This document shows, piece by piece, positions 1 to 8,730 of a stretch of 64,000 bases of DNA. This DNA is from Paraburkholderia aromaticivorans. GTDB lineage: Bacteria; Pseudomonadota; Gammaproteobacteria; Burkholderiales; Burkholderiaceae. The notes under the pieces were generated by a model that ran no database searches, was not told the origin of the DNA, and worked only from the letters and a program-made list of their open reading frames with translations. Location: assembly GCF_002278075.1 (NCBI RefSeq), contig NZ_CP022989.1, positions 1,922,001 to 1,986,000 of the forward strand, written 5' to 3'. Position 1 is the stretch's first letter. The number at the start of each line of letters is the position of its first letter. The position numbers were made by a program, and so were the translations under genes.

Positions 1-504
1 CGGACGCGGCGGTTGATCGCCGAATTGCAGGCTGAATTCGCGTTCGCGTGTTTCGAGCTGCGAACGGCTTTCAATTGGCTGACTTTGATTGGACGCCCAC
101 GCACCGATGCGCGAACCGAGCGGGCGCGATGCGAAATACCCATCGCTTTCTTCCGCGCTGGTTTTGACGACGCGGCCCTCGACGCGTACCTGGCGCTCCA
201 GTTCAATCCAGTAGAACAGCAGGCTGGCGTAGGGATTGGCCGCCAGTTCGCGGCCTTTACGGCTTTCGTAATTGGTGAAGAACACAAAGCCGCGTTCGTC
301 GACGCCCTTGATCAGCACGATGCGCGCCGAAGGCCGGCCGCGCGAATCGACCGTGGCCACCGTCATGGTATTCGGCTCGGGCAGTTGGGCGTCTACCGCC
401 TGTTTGAACCACGTATCGAATTGGCGAAACGGGTTGCGGTCGACATCGCCGACGTCCAAAGAACCCAGCGAATAGTTTTTTCGAAGTTTGGCGAGTGAGG
501 TCAT
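1..504 (-). CDS. pdxH: pyridoxamine 5'-phosphate oxidase, C-terminus cut by window edge
   Basis: FMN-dependent oxidase that converts pyridoxamine or pyridoxine 5'-phosphate to pyridoxal 5'-phosphate in the cytoplasm. The 168 visible residues start [14 protein letters not shown] and carry the family landmarks: RIVLIKG (about 61-67) and [13 protein letters not shown] (75-87) for FMN and phosphate binding, RQVRVEG (104-110) and YFASRP (123-128). The family is about 213 residues long, so roughly the last 45 lie beyond position 1. The ATG at 504 is the only reasonable N-terminus. A possible -10 (TATACT on the minus strand, 533-538) lies about 30 bases upstream. Confidence 0.95.
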   Translation of the reverse strand, partial: MTSLAKLRKNYSLGSLDVGDVDRNPFRQFDTWFKQAVDAQLPEPNTMTVATVDSRGRPSARIVLIKGVDERGFVFFTNYESRKGRELAANPYASLLFYWIELERQVRVEGRVVKTSAEESDGYFASRPLGSRIGAWASNQSQPIESRSQLETREREFSLQFGDQPPRP

Positions 505-731
505 GTTCTTATGCGAACGCTACAGTTCAATCAGTATAGCTAAGGCGCTAATTTTTTGCGCGCAGCCACGTCAAGGTCCGGTGTGGTGAACGGGCCATGC
601 CGGCGCGCCGCGCCCCTCGCTGCTGTTCTTTCCACGCCAATGCAACTCGATGGGTTCAGGCAAAATACGGGGCTGCGTACGCATGCGCGTCGCCACTATG
701 TGTTTTTGCCTGACCAACGAGCCCTGCCACC

Positions 732-1589
732 ATGTCCAGCACCATCGCGCCATCCGATCTTACTACCAGCCTCGCCGGGAGTGAAACCGCCGACCGCGCG
801 CGGCGCTTCGGCGGTATTGCCCGCCTGTATGGCGCGCCGGCGCTTGCCGCATTCGAAGGCGCGCACGTCGCGGTGATCGGCATTGGCGGCGTGGGCTCGT
901 GGGTGGCCGAGGCGCTCGCGCGCAGCGCGGTCGGCACGCTCACCCTGATCGATCTCGACAACGTCGCCGAGAGCAACACTAACCGGCAGATCCATGCGCT
1001 CGACGGCAACTACGGAAAACCGAAGGTCGAAGCAATGGCCGAACGCATCCTGGCGATCAATCCGTTTTGCGACGTGCGCCAGGTCGAAGACTTTGTCGAG
1101 CCGGATAACTTCGACGCCACGCTCGGTGGCGGCTTCGATTACGTGATCGATGCGATCGACAGCGTGCGCACCAAGACCGCACTGATCGCATGGTGTGTAG
1201 AGAAGAAGCAGCCGTTGATCACGGTCGGCGGCGCGGGTGGCCAGCTCGATCCGACGCGCATTCGCATCGACGATCTCGCGCTGACGATCCAGGACCCGTT
1301 GCTCTCGAAAGTGCGTGGACAGTTGCGCAAGCAGCACGGTTTTCCACGCGGCCCCAAGGCGAAGTTCAAGGTGAGCGCGGTGTATTCCGACGAGCCGTTG
1401 ATCTACCCCGAAGCCGCCGTCTGCGATATCGACGCAGAAGCCGAGCACGTGAGCACGTCACCGGGTCACACGGGACCGGTTGGTTTGAACTGCGCGGGAT
1501 TTGGTTCGAGTGTGTGCGTGACGGCGAGCTTCGGTTTTGCCGCGGCCGCGCATGTGTTGCGGGCGCTGGCGAAGCAGGCGACGGCTTGA
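732..1589 (+). CDS. tcdA: tRNA threonylcarbamoyladenosine dehydratase (ThiF/E1-like)
   Basis: ATP-dependent E1-like enzyme that cyclises t6A37 of ANN-decoding tRNAs to ct6A. The 285-residue protein has the ThiF/MoeB Rossmann motif GIGGVGS (about 50-56), then LIDLDNV (72-78) and NTNRQ (82-86), which bind ATP. The length fits TcdA/CsdL (about 270). The start ATG has no strong Shine-Dalgarno sequence. The gene stands alone and converges on cnoX. tsaE, which acts earlier in t6A synthesis, lies about 5 kb downstream. The alternative, a generic ThiF adenylyltransferase, is less likely given overall similarity. Confidence 0.9.
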   Translation: MSSTIAPSDLTTSLAGSETADRARRFGGIARLYGAPALAAFEGAHVAVIGIGGVGSWVAEALARSAVGTLTLIDLDNVAESNTNRQIHALDGNYGKPKVEAMAERILAINPFCDVRQVEDFVEPDNFDATLGGGFDYVIDAIDSVRTKTALIAWCVEKKQPLITVGGAGGQLDPTRIRIDDLALTIQDPLLSKVRGQLRKQHGFPRGPKAKFKVSAVYSDEPLIYPEAAVCDIDAEAEHVSTSPGHTGPVGLNCAGFGSSVCVTASFGFAAAAHVLRALAKQATA

Positions 1590-1598
1590 GGTGAATCA

Positions 1599-1620
1599 CG
1601 CCGCGGCAGTTGCCGCGGCG
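1599..1620. terminator. GC-rich perfect hairpin between convergent tcdA and cnoX
   Basis: Ten-base arms CGCCGCGGCA/TGCCGCGGCG separated by GT lie in the 100-bp gap between two convergent genes. There is no T tract, so intrinsic termination is only suggested by position. Confidence 0.4.
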
Positions 1621-1691
1621 CTTCCCAGTTTCAGGCATGCAGGCCATTCGGGCGCGGCACACCGGCCGCTCCCGAATATTGACCATGCTGA

Positions 1692-2540
1692 TCAGAACAG
1701 CGAGGCGCTCAGCTTGCGCCGCCATTGCGACACCAGCTCCGGCTGATGCGCGGCCAGATCGAACACCGACAGCATGGTCTTGCGGCCGATATCGTCGCGG
1801 AACGTGCGGTCGCGTTGCACGATCGCAAGCAGTTGCTCGAGCGCTTCCGCGTATTTACGGCGAGCGATCAGTGCGCTGGCCAGATCGAAACGCGCTTCCA
1901 GATCGGCGGGGTCGGCCGCGACTTTCGCCTCCAGCGCATCCGTGGGCGGCAGATCCGCGGCGGCGTCCACGGCGTCGAGGCGCGTCTTGATCGCGTTGAA
2001 GCGCGCGTCGATGCCTTGCGTGGTTTTCGGCGACAGCAGATCGACTTCGTTGCGGGCTTCGTCGATACGGTTGTCTTCGAGCAGCATTTCAATGCGGTCC
2101 ATGCGCGCTTCGTCGAAACCCGGGTCGTAGGCAAGGGCGGCTTGCAACGCGTCGTACGCGTCTTCGCGGCGGCCTTCGGCCAACGCGGTTTGCGCCTCCA
2201 GACGCGCGGCGTCCGCGCCCTGCGGCACGAGCCGCTCGATAAACTCGCGCAACTGACCTTCGGGCAGCACGCCGACAAACTGGTCGACGGGCTGTCCGTC
2301 GGCAAATGCGAGGACGTGCGGAATGCTGCGCACCTGGAAGTGCGCGGCCAGTTCCTGATTCTCGTCCACGTTGACCTTCACCAGCTTCCATTTGCCGGCG
2401 GCTTCGGCTTCGAGCTTTTCGAGCATCGGGCCGAGGGTCTTGCAGGGGCCGCACCAGGGCGCCCAGAAATCGACCAGCACGGGGGCCAGTGTCGACGCCG
2501 TGATGACGTCCTGTTCGAAAGTGGCCAGAGTGGTGTCCAT
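1692..2540 (-). CDS. cnoX: thioredoxin-TPR chaperedoxin, CnoX/YbbN-like
   Basis: The 282-residue protein has an N-terminal thioredoxin fold (1-110) followed by a TPR-rich C-terminal half (about 115-282), the architecture of CnoX/YbbN. That protein protects clients under oxidative stress and hands them to GroEL or DnaK. The active site is WAPWCGPCK, with cysteines at 30 and 33. E. coli YbbN has lost one of these cysteines, so this version should keep disulfide reductase activity. It is followed at the 3' side by convergent tcdA. The pirin gene lies 115 bp upstream on the same strand, which may permit cotranscription. Confidence 0.88.
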   Translation of the reverse strand: MDTTLATFEQDVITASTLAPVLVDFWAPWCGPCKTLGPMLEKLEAEAAGKWKLVKVNVDENQELAAHFQVRSIPHVLAFADGQPVDQFVGVLPEGQLREFIERLVPQGADAARLEAQTALAEGRREDAYDALQAALAYDPGFDEARMDRIEMLLEDNRIDEARNEVDLLSPKTTQGIDARFNAIKTRLDAVDAAADLPPTDALEAKVAADPADLEARFDLASALIARRKYAEALEQLLAIVQRDRTFRDDIGRKTMLSVFDLAAHQPELVSQWRRKLSASLF

Positions 2541-2655
2541 TGCGTCCTCGTCGATAAAACGGTCTGTGGGTTAAATGGGGCCGAACGCCGCGGATTCAAT
2601 GCTGCCCGAGCCGCTTGATCGCGTCGTGGCTTGAGCCGCGAGAGCCGGCTCGCGC

Positions 2656-3531
2656 TCACTTGCGCTCAGGCAGCGGAATCCATTCGGTTTCGCCCGGCAC
2701 CTTGCCCATTTCCTGATTGGTCCATGCCAGCTTCGCGGCTTCGATTTTCTCGCGCGAACTGGCAACGAAATTCCACTCGATAAAGCGCTCGCCCTCCAGC
2801 TTCTCGCCGCCGAGCAGCATCACGCGCGCGCCGTGGGTGCTCGCCAGTGTCACTGTCTCGTCTAGCGCGAGCACCGCCATCTGGCCAACTTCGAGCGGCG
2901 TGCCGTCGATTTCCAGGTCGCCGTCCACGAGATAGACGCCGCGTTCCTCGTGTTCCGGTTCGAGCGCGAAAGCGCCGCCCGGCGCGAATTCGCCGGCCAC
3001 ATACAGCGTGCCGGAGAACGTCGCGACCGGCGAGGTTGCGCCGAACGCCGTGCCCGCGATCACCCGCAGCGTCACGCCGTTACGCTCGACCACCGGTAGC
3101 GTATCGGCGGCGTGATGGGCGAACGACGGCTCGATCTCCTCGTCTTCGAGCGGCAGCGCGACCCACGTCTGAATGCCGTGCATGGTCAGGCCGCTCGCGC
3201 GGTCCTCTTCCGGCGTGCGCTCGGAGTGGACGATGCCGCGCCCGGCCGTCATCCAGTTGACGTCGCCGGGGACGATTTTCTGCGCCGAGCCGAGGCTGTC
3301 GCGATGCATGACCGCGCCTTCGAACAGGTAGGTCACCGTGGCGAGGCCGATATGCGGGTGCGGGCGCACGTCGAGACCGACTCCCGGTTCGAGCGTGGCC
3401 GGGCCCATGTGGTCGAAGAAGATGAACGGGCCGATCAGGCGCGCCGCCATGGCCGGCAGCACGCGCCGCACGGTCAGGCTGCCGACGTCGCGCAGATGCG
3501 GTTTGAGGACTGCTTTGATCGAGGAGGACAT
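2656..3531 (-). CDS. pirin family protein
   Basis: Bicupin of the pirin family, 291 residues. The N-terminal cupin shows DHMGP (40-44), RPHPHIG (56-62) and GRGIVHSE (98-105). The metal ligands expected from pirin structures are H58, H60, H102 and E104. Bacterial pirins such as YhhW bind Fe, and some act as quercetin 2,3-dioxygenases, but the native substrate is often unknown. The gene is divergent from the EamA transporter, with 180 bp between the starts, and is upstream of cnoX on the same strand. A redox role is inference from that neighbour. Confidence 0.9.
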   Translation of the reverse strand: MSSSIKAVLKPHLRDVGSLTVRRVLPAMAARLIGPFIFFDHMGPATLEPGVGLDVRPHPHIGLATVTYLFEGAVMHRDSLGSAQKIVPGDVNWMTAGRGIVHSERTPEEDRASGLTMHGIQTWVALPLEDEEIEPSFAHHAADTLPVVERNGVTLRVIAGTAFGATSPVATFSGTLYVAGEFAPGGAFALEPEHEERGVYLVDGDLEIDGTPLEVGQMAVLALDETVTLASTHGARVMLLGGEKLEGERFIEWNFVASSREKIEAAKLAWTNQEMGKVPGETEWIPLPERK

Positions 3532-3711
3532 GGGCGGGCTCGGCTGGAAAGGTGGGTGGAAATTTTTGCTTAATGGACGATTCTACTGCGGAGGGCGCAA
3601 TGATGAGGCTTGAGCGCCATGTCGACACGCCGGGAATCCGTCATGTGGTCCGTCGCTCGCCGCCGTCGGCTCCGCTAAACTGCCGGATCGGACAATCAAT
3701 TGGAGACCCGG

Positions 3712-4614
3712 ATGTCCCCCAGGGATTTGCTGCTCGCGCTGGTCGTCGTCGTGGCGTGGGGCGTTAACTTCGTCGTGATCAAGGTCGGCCTGCATGGCGT
3801 GCCGCCCATGCTGCTCGGCGCGCTGCGCTTCACGCTCGCCGCGCTGCCGGCGGTGTTTTTCGTCAAACGGCCCAACCTGGCGTGGCGCTGGCTGTTCGCG
3901 TACGGCGCGACGATCTCGTTCGGGCAGTTCGCCTTTCTGTTCTCGGCCATGTATGTCGGCATGCCGGCCGGGCTCGCGTCGCTGGTGTTGCAGGCGCAGG
4001 CGTTTTTCACGCTGATCTTCGCGGCCTTCTTCCTGCATGAGCGGTTCCGCTTGCCGAACGTCGTGGGTTTGGCGATCGCGGCGGGCGGGCTGGCCGTGAT
4101 CGGCCTGCAAGGCGGTCATGCCATGACGCTGGCCGGTTTTGTCCTCACGCTGTGCGCCGCGTGTTCGTGGGCGCTCGGCAACATCGTCACGAAGAAGGTC
4201 GGCAAGGTCGATCTCGTCGGACTGGTGGTGTGGGGCAGCTTGATCCCGCCGCTGCCGTTTTTCGCGCTGTCGTACGCGTTCGAGGGGCCGCAGCGGATCG
4301 TCGCGGCGCTCTCCGGCATCAGCGCGATGTCGGTCTTCGCCATCGTGTATCTCGCGTTCATCGCCACGCTGGTCGGCTACGGATTGTGGAGCCGCCTGCT
4401 GTCGCTCTATCCGGCGAGCCAGGTTGCGCCGTTTTCGCTGCTGGTGCCGATCGTCGGGCTCGCGTCGGCGTCGCTGTTTCTCGACGAGCGACTGTCCGCG
4501 GCGCAGATCGCCGGCGCGTTGCTGGTGATGGCGGGGTTGGCCGTCAACGTGTTCGGCGGCTGGGTCGCGCAGCGGTTGTCGCCGGCGCGTCAGGCAACTG
4601 GGGCGTCAGACTGA
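3712..4614 (+). CDS. EamA/DMT-family inner-membrane exporter
   Basis: A 300-residue membrane protein with the two tandem five-helix EamA domains of drug/metabolite transporters. It starts MSPRDLLLALVVVVAWGVNF and has a second repeat beginning near residue 140 (GFVLTLCAACSWALGNI). It resembles the O-acetylserine/cysteine and amino-acid exporters of the EamA group; the substrate cannot be read from sequence. The ATG at 3712 was chosen because GGAG lies six bases upstream, in preference to an in-frame TTG at 3700. A 12-bp tandem array starts at the stop codon and a terminator follows. Confidence 0.9.
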   Translation: MSPRDLLLALVVVVAWGVNFVVIKVGLHGVPPMLLGALRFTLAALPAVFFVKRPNLAWRWLFAYGATISFGQFAFLFSAMYVGMPAGLASLVLQAQAFFTLIFAAFFLHERFRLPNVVGLAIAAGGLAVIGLQGGHAMTLAGFVLTLCAACSWALGNIVTKKVGKVDLVGLVVWGSLIPPLPFFALSYAFEGPQRIVAALSGISAMSVFAIVYLAFIATLVGYGLWSRLLSLYPASQVAPFSLLVPIVGLASASLFLDERLSAAQIAGALLVMAGLAVNVFGGWVAQRLSPARQATGASD

Positions 4615-4684
4615 GGATGAAACCGAGGATGAAACCGAGGACGAAACCGAGGACGAAACCGAGGACGAAACCGAGGACGAAACC
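4613..4684. repeat. 12-bp tandem repeat, six units
   Basis: The unit is GAGGACGAAACC (GAGGATGAAACC in the first two copies), repeated six times. It begins inside the stop codon of the EamA gene and ends just before the terminator. Because 12 is divisible by three, one forward frame reads as Lys-Pro-Arg-Thr repeats, but the EamA frame is closed by its TGA. Confidence 0.95.
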
Positions 4685-4708
4685 GAGGGCAAAAAAACCC
4701 ACGACAAA

Positions 4709-4736
4709 AATACGGCCGCATCGAGCGGCCGTATTT
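4709..4736. terminator. bidirectional intrinsic terminator, EamA gene / amiC
   Basis: Perfect stem AATACGGCCGC...GCGGCCGTATT with loop ATCGA, A-rich on the left and TTT on the right. It lies between the converging ends of the EamA gene and amiC. Confidence 0.85.
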
Positions 4737-4761
4737 CATTGCATCGTTGCAAGCGAAAGCA

Positions 4762-6339
4762 TCACGTCATGCGGTTCTTCGAGAGCGGAGGATTCGCCGC
4801 GAAATAGCGCTTGATACCGGACATGATCGCATCGGCCATCTTGTCGCGATACGCGTCGTCGTTCAGGCGGCGCTCTTCGTCCGGGTTGCTGATGAAAGCC
4901 GTTTCCACGAGGATCGACGGAATGTCCGGCGCCTTCAGCACCGCGAACCCCGCCTGTTCGACCGAACCCTTGTGCAGCTTGTTGATGCCGCCGATTTCCT
5001 TCAGCACGAAGTTGCCGTAACGCATCGAGTCGCGAATCTGCGCGGTGGTGGACATATCGAACAGCGCGCGGTTGACCGTGGCGTCGGCGGACTTGATGTT
5101 GATCCCGCCGATCTGATCCGACGAGTTCTCCTTGTTCGCCATCCAGCGCGCCGCGGCGCTCGAGGCGCCATGCTCGGACAGCGCGAACACCGACGAACCC
5201 TTTGCGTCGGGCGTGGTGAACGCGTCGGCGTGGATCGATACGAACAGGTCCGCGCCGACGCGCCGCGCCTTCTGCACGCGCACGTTCAGCGGCACGAAGA
5301 AGTCGGCGTCGCGCGTCATCATGGCGCGCATGTTCGGTTGCGCGTCGATCTTCGCGCGCAGTTTCTTCGCGATGTCGAGCGCGACGTGTTTCTCGTACGT
5401 GCCTGAGCCGCCGATCGCGCCCGGGTCTTCGCCGCCGTGGCCCGGATCGATCGCTACGGTCAGCAGACGCACCGTGTTGCTCTTGCCGGATTTGGGATTG
5501 GTGAATGCGTAGGTATCGTCGTTGCCGACGTCGTCCGCGCCCAGCGTGCTGGCGCTGTTGCCGCTGTTGCCCTTATTGCGCGCGATGGCCGCCGGCGCCG
5601 CCGGCGTGGCGGGTTTGCCGAGGATGGGCGCAGCGGGTGCGGGCGCGACGTGCACCGGCGGACGCGGCACGCCCGGCGCGGACCCGCCGCCGCCGTTCTG
5701 CGCGTAACGCTCGAAGAATGCCTCGCTGTTATCGGCGGTGGGCGGTGTGGTGCCCGGGCCGCTCAACGTGGCCGGCGGTGCCGCGCTGTTCTCGTCGTTC
5801 AGCGTTTGCTGCTTGCGTTCGGTCTGTGCGAGCAGCTCCATTAACGGATCAGGCGCGACCGCGGGGTACAGGTCGAACACCAGCCGGTACTTGTACGCGC
5901 CGACCGGCGGCAGCGTGAACACCTGCGGCTTCACCGAGCCTTTCAGGTCGAACACCATGCGCACCACATGCGGTTGATATTGCCCGACGCGCACCGATTG
6001 AATCTGCGGATCGTTCGGCGTGATCTTCGAAACGAGGTCTTTCAACGCCTGATCCAGATCGAGGCCGCTCAGGTCGACCACCAGCCGGTCCGGTCCCTGC
6101 AGCAACTGCTGGGCGTTCTGCAGAGGCTGATCGGATTCGATCGTCACGCGCGTGTAGTCGCGCGCCGGCCAGACCCGCACGCCGAGCACCGAGCTCGCCC
6201 ACGCGAGACGCGGCGCGACGAGGCCGAGCACGAGCGTGGATGCACCCGCGCGCAGAATCTGCCGGCGCCGCCAGTTATGCGTTGCGGTAGCCGCCGATTC
6301 GATCGAGCGGAACGGTTTGATCAACATCTTTCGAGACAT
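4762..6339 (-). CDS. amiC: N-acetylmuramoyl-L-alanine amidase, Tat-exported
   Basis: Periplasmic zinc amidase that cleaves the stem peptide from murein during cell separation. The 525-residue protein has a twin-arginine leader (RRRQILRAG at 24-32, cleavage near AWA-S at 47-50), an AMIN domain (about 52-190, septal and peptidoglycan targeting), a low-complexity Pro/Ala linker, and Amidase_3 (about 300-515). The last has the zinc and catalytic signatures DPGHGGEDPG, FVSIHADAF and SILVETAFISN. Start 6339 has AGGAAAGG just upstream; another ATG is at 6327. Its first 19 bases overlap the end of tsaE, so the two are translationally coupled. Confidence 0.93.
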   Translation of the reverse strand: MSRKMLIKPFRSIESAATATHNWRRRQILRAGASTLVLGLVAPRLAWASSVLGVRVWPARDYTRVTIESDQPLQNAQQLLQGPDRLVVDLSGLDLDQALKDLVSKITPNDPQIQSVRVGQYQPHVVRMVFDLKGSVKPQVFTLPPVGAYKYRLVFDLYPAVAPDPLMELLAQTERKQQTLNDENSAAPPATLSGPGTTPPTADNSEAFFERYAQNGGGGSAPGVPRPPVHVAPAPAAPILGKPATPAAPAAIARNKGNSGNSASTLGADDVGNDDTYAFTNPKSGKSNTVRLLTVAIDPGHGGEDPGAIGGSGTYEKHVALDIAKKLRAKIDAQPNMRAMMTRDADFFVPLNVRVQKARRVGADLFVSIHADAFTTPDAKGSSVFALSEHGASSAAARWMANKENSSDQIGGINIKSADATVNRALFDMSTTAQIRDSMRYGNFVLKEIGGINKLHKGSVEQAGFAVLKAPDIPSILVETAFISNPDEERRLNDDAYRDKMADAIMSGIKRYFAANPPLSKNRMT

Positions 6340-6899
6340 GCCTTTCCTGGTTCGCTGTATGCCCGTGCGACGAGGACACGGCCGTCGCCCGGGTTCTCGT
6401 TGTCGAGGTCGAGCGAGAAGACGAGATCCGGCACGCCCAGGAGACACCCCGCGCGTTGCGGCCATTCGACGAGGCAGACGGCGCCGCTGTCGAAGTACTC
6501 GCGAAAGCCCGCGTCGGCCCATTCGGCCGGATCAGTGAATCTATACAGATCGAAGTGATAGAGCGCGAGTTCCCCGGCGGGCCGTTCGAGCACGTAGGGT
6601 TCGACGAGTGTGTAAGTGGGACTGCGCACGCGGCCGGTGTGGCCGAGGCCGCGCAAGGTGGCGCGCACGAGCGTGGTTTTGCCGGCACCGAGGTCGCCGA
6701 CGAGCTGCACTTGCAGTCCGTGGAATGCCGTGTGGTCCTGAACGCCCGGCGCATGCCGCGAGGCCTCGCGTACGCTTTCGATCGCCTTCGCGAAGCGCTC
6801 GCCGAAGGCGAGCGTGGCAGCCTCGTCCGCGAGCGCGAAGGTGCGTTCGAGCAGGATATTGGCGGGCGGTTGGATCGCGAGATCGGGATTGACAGGCAT
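6321..6899 (-). CDS. tsaE: tRNA t6A37 biosynthesis ATPase TsaE
   Basis: P-loop ATPase that drives turnover of the TsaBD(E) complex making N6-threonylcarbamoyladenosine in tRNA. The 192-residue protein carries Walker A GDLGAGKTT (68-76), then RSPTYTLVEPY and the family LYHFDLYRF segment. It is somewhat longer than E. coli TsaE (about 153) because of an N-terminal extension and an insertion around residues 45-60. It overlaps amiC by 19 bp, the same tsaE-amidase pairing found in E. coli (yjeE-amiB). It is divergent from queG, with only 17 bases between start codons. Confidence 0.93.
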   Translation of the reverse strand: MPVNPDLAIQPPANILLERTFALADEAATLAFGERFAKAIESVREASRHAPGVQDHTAFHGLQVQLVGDLGAGKTTLVRATLRGLGHTGRVRSPTYTLVEPYVLERPAGELALYHFDLYRFTDPAEWADAGFREYFDSGAVCLVEWPQRAGCLLGVPDLVFSLDLDNENPGDGRVLVARAYSEPGKACLERC

Positions 6900-6904
6900 T
6901 CTCG

Positions 6905-6910
6905 TAAAAT
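6905..6910 (+). promoter_or_regulatory. candidate -10 box (TAAAAT) of queG
   Basis: TAAAAT ends six bases before the queG ATG at 6917. A transcript from it would start at or next to the start codon, which would make the mRNA leaderless. No good -35 was seen, and the element lies inside the 17-bp gap to divergent tsaE. Confidence 0.4.
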
Positions 6911-6916
6911 GGCGTG

Positions 6917-8155
6917 ATGAACCGAAGTCCGGAGTCCCCTGTTTCCTGCACGCCTGCGTCTGACGACGATGCGCGAGCCGAGCGTCATTTCGATGAAACG
7001 GCGCTGAATGCGCTCGCGCTGAACATCAAAGCATGGGGCCGTGAACTGGGTTTCGGAGCGATCGGCATTAGCGACACCGATCTTTCCGCCGCCGAAGCGC
7101 CGCTTGCAGCCTGGCTGGAAGCGGGTTGCCACGGCGAGATGGATTATATGGCGAAACACGGCATGAAACGCGCGCGGCCCGCCGAGCTTGTGGCCGGCAC
7201 GCGACGTGTGATCACCGCGCGCATCGCGTATCTGCCCGCTTTGACGCTGAATGGAAAGGCGCCCGAAAGCGCGTTGCAGGACGGCGCACCGACGCAGGAC
7301 TGGCGCGCCGCCGAGCATGCGCGGCTCGCGGATCCGTCGGCGGCGGTGGTGTCGGTCTATGCGCGCGGCCGCGATTATCACAAGGTCATGCGCAACCGTC
7401 TGCAGCAGCTGGCCGAAAAAATCGAGGCGGCGATCGGCGCGTTCGGCTACCGCGTATTTACCGATTCGGCGCCCGTGCTGGAGGTGGAACTTGCCCAGAA
7501 GGCTGGTATCGGCTGGCGCGGCAAGCACACGCTGCTGTTGCAACGCGACGCCGGGTCGCTGTTTTTCCTCGGCGAAATCTATGTCGACGTGCCGTTGCCG
7601 ACCGATGCCGACACCTTGCCCGAGGTCGCGCCCGAAACGCCGGGCTCGCATTGCGGCAGTTGCACACGCTGCATCGGCGCCTGTCCGACCGGCGCGATCG
7701 TCGCGCCGTACAAGGTCGATGCGCGCCTGTGCATCTCCTATCTCACGATCGAGTTGAAGGGCAGCATTCCGCTGGACATGCGGCCGCTCATCGGCAACCG
7801 TGTGTACGGCTGCGACGATTGTCAGCTCGTGTGTCCATGGAACAAGTTCGCGCAGGCCGCGCCGGTCGCCGATTTCGACGTGCGGCATGGGCTCGATCGC
7901 GCCTCGCTCGTCGAGCTTTTCTCGTGGAGCGCGGACGAATTCGATACGCGCATGCAAGGCAGTGCGATTCGCCGGATCGGTTACGAGAGCTGGCTGCGCA
8001 ATCTCGCGGTGGGCATGGGCAACGCGCTGCGTGCGTCGCCTGACAGCTTGAGCGGGACGGCGCGCGAGGCGATCGTGCACGCGCTGAGAGCGCGCGCCGG
8101 CGACGCATCGCCCGTCGTGCGCGAGCATGTGGAATGGGCGTTGGAAGCGGCGTAA
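6917..8155 (+). CDS. queG: epoxyqueuosine reductase
   Basis: Cobalamin- and iron-sulfur-dependent enzyme for the last step of queuosine synthesis on tRNA. It is about 412 residues long. The Cys motif CGSCTRCIGACP (about 245-256) and the second set CDDCQLVCPW (about 298-307) ligate two 4Fe-4S clusters. ISDTDL and RGRDYHK in the N-terminal half are typical. ATG 6917 was chosen; a GTG directly before it (6914) is in frame. The N-terminus is about 25 residues longer than that of the E. coli protein. There is no Shine-Dalgarno sequence, in line with a leaderless start. It is divergent from tsaE. Confidence 0.93.
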   Translation: MNRSPESPVSCTPASDDDARAERHFDETALNALALNIKAWGRELGFGAIGISDTDLSAAEAPLAAWLEAGCHGEMDYMAKHGMKRARPAELVAGTRRVITARIAYLPALTLNGKAPESALQDGAPTQDWRAAEHARLADPSAAVVSVYARGRDYHKVMRNRLQQLAEKIEAAIGAFGYRVFTDSAPVLEVELAQKAGIGWRGKHTLLLQRDAGSLFFLGEIYVDVPLPTDADTLPEVAPETPGSHCGSCTRCIGACPTGAIVAPYKVDARLCISYLTIELKGSIPLDMRPLIGNRVYGCDDCQLVCPWNKFAQAAPVADFDVRHGLDRASLVELFSWSADEFDTRMQGSAIRRIGYESWLRNLAVGMGNALRASPDSLSGTAREAIVHALRARAGDASPVVREHVEWALEAA

Positions 8156-8259
8156 AGTAGCGGCAAACCATCCGGCCCGGGCGCGCCTCGCGCACTGCAC
8201 GACATGCAGATGCACGAGCTTGCAAACCGGAGCGCCGCGCGAGTGAGGAGCAGGCAATC

Positions 8260-8730
8260 ATGTTCAACGCAGTGATCGATGCGCCGTTCGGCAAGGTCGG
8301 CATTCGTCTCGAAGGCGAGGCCGTGCGCGAGATCGTCTATCTGCCGGATTCCATGCAAAACGTCGCACCCGACACGCCGTTGGCGAGGCTGGCGGCCGAG
8401 CAGATCGAGCGATATTTCGATCGTGCGTCGGCGAAATTCGAGTTGCCGCTTGCGTCGGTCGGCACCGCGTTTCAGAAGCGTGTCTGGCAAGCCATCAGCG
8501 ACATTCCGCCGGGCGTCGTGCTGACCTACGGGCAATTGGCAAGGCAGCTCGGCAGCGCGCCGCGCGCGGTCGGTCAGGCGTGCGGCGCGAATTACTTTCC
8601 GATCGTGATTCCCTGTCACCGGGTCGTGAGTTCGAGCGGCATCGGCGGCTTTGCGAATCACGCCGAGGATGGTTTCTTCCGCAACATCAAGCGCTGGCTG
8701 CTGGCGCACGAAGGCATTCCCTACGCATGA
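8260..8730 (+). CDS. ogt: methylated-DNA--protein-cysteine methyltransferase
   Basis: Suicide repair protein that transfers alkyl groups from O6-alkylguanine to its own cysteine. The 156-residue protein has the acceptor motif IPCHRV with the reactive cysteine at 119, the helix-turn-helix segment with the Arg finger (RAVGQACGAN), and GGFANHAEDGFFRNIKRWLL at the C-terminus. There is no AdaA regulatory domain, so it is Ogt/Agt-like. GAGGAG (8245-8250) is the ribosome site. Its stop codon overlaps the xerD start (ATGA), so the two form an operon. Confidence 0.93.
   Translation: MFNAVIDAPFGKVGIRLEGEAVREIVYLPDSMQNVAPDTPLARLAAEQIERYFDRASAKFELPLASVGTAFQKRVWQAISDIPPGVVLTYGQLARQLGSAPRAVGQACGANYFPIVIPCHRVVSSSGIGGFANHAEDGFFRNIKRWLLAHEGIPYA

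Noticed and set aside
6275..8257. A 660-codon minus-strand frame across queG and tsaE
   Set aside because: It conflicts with two confidently identified genes and has no recognisable domain.
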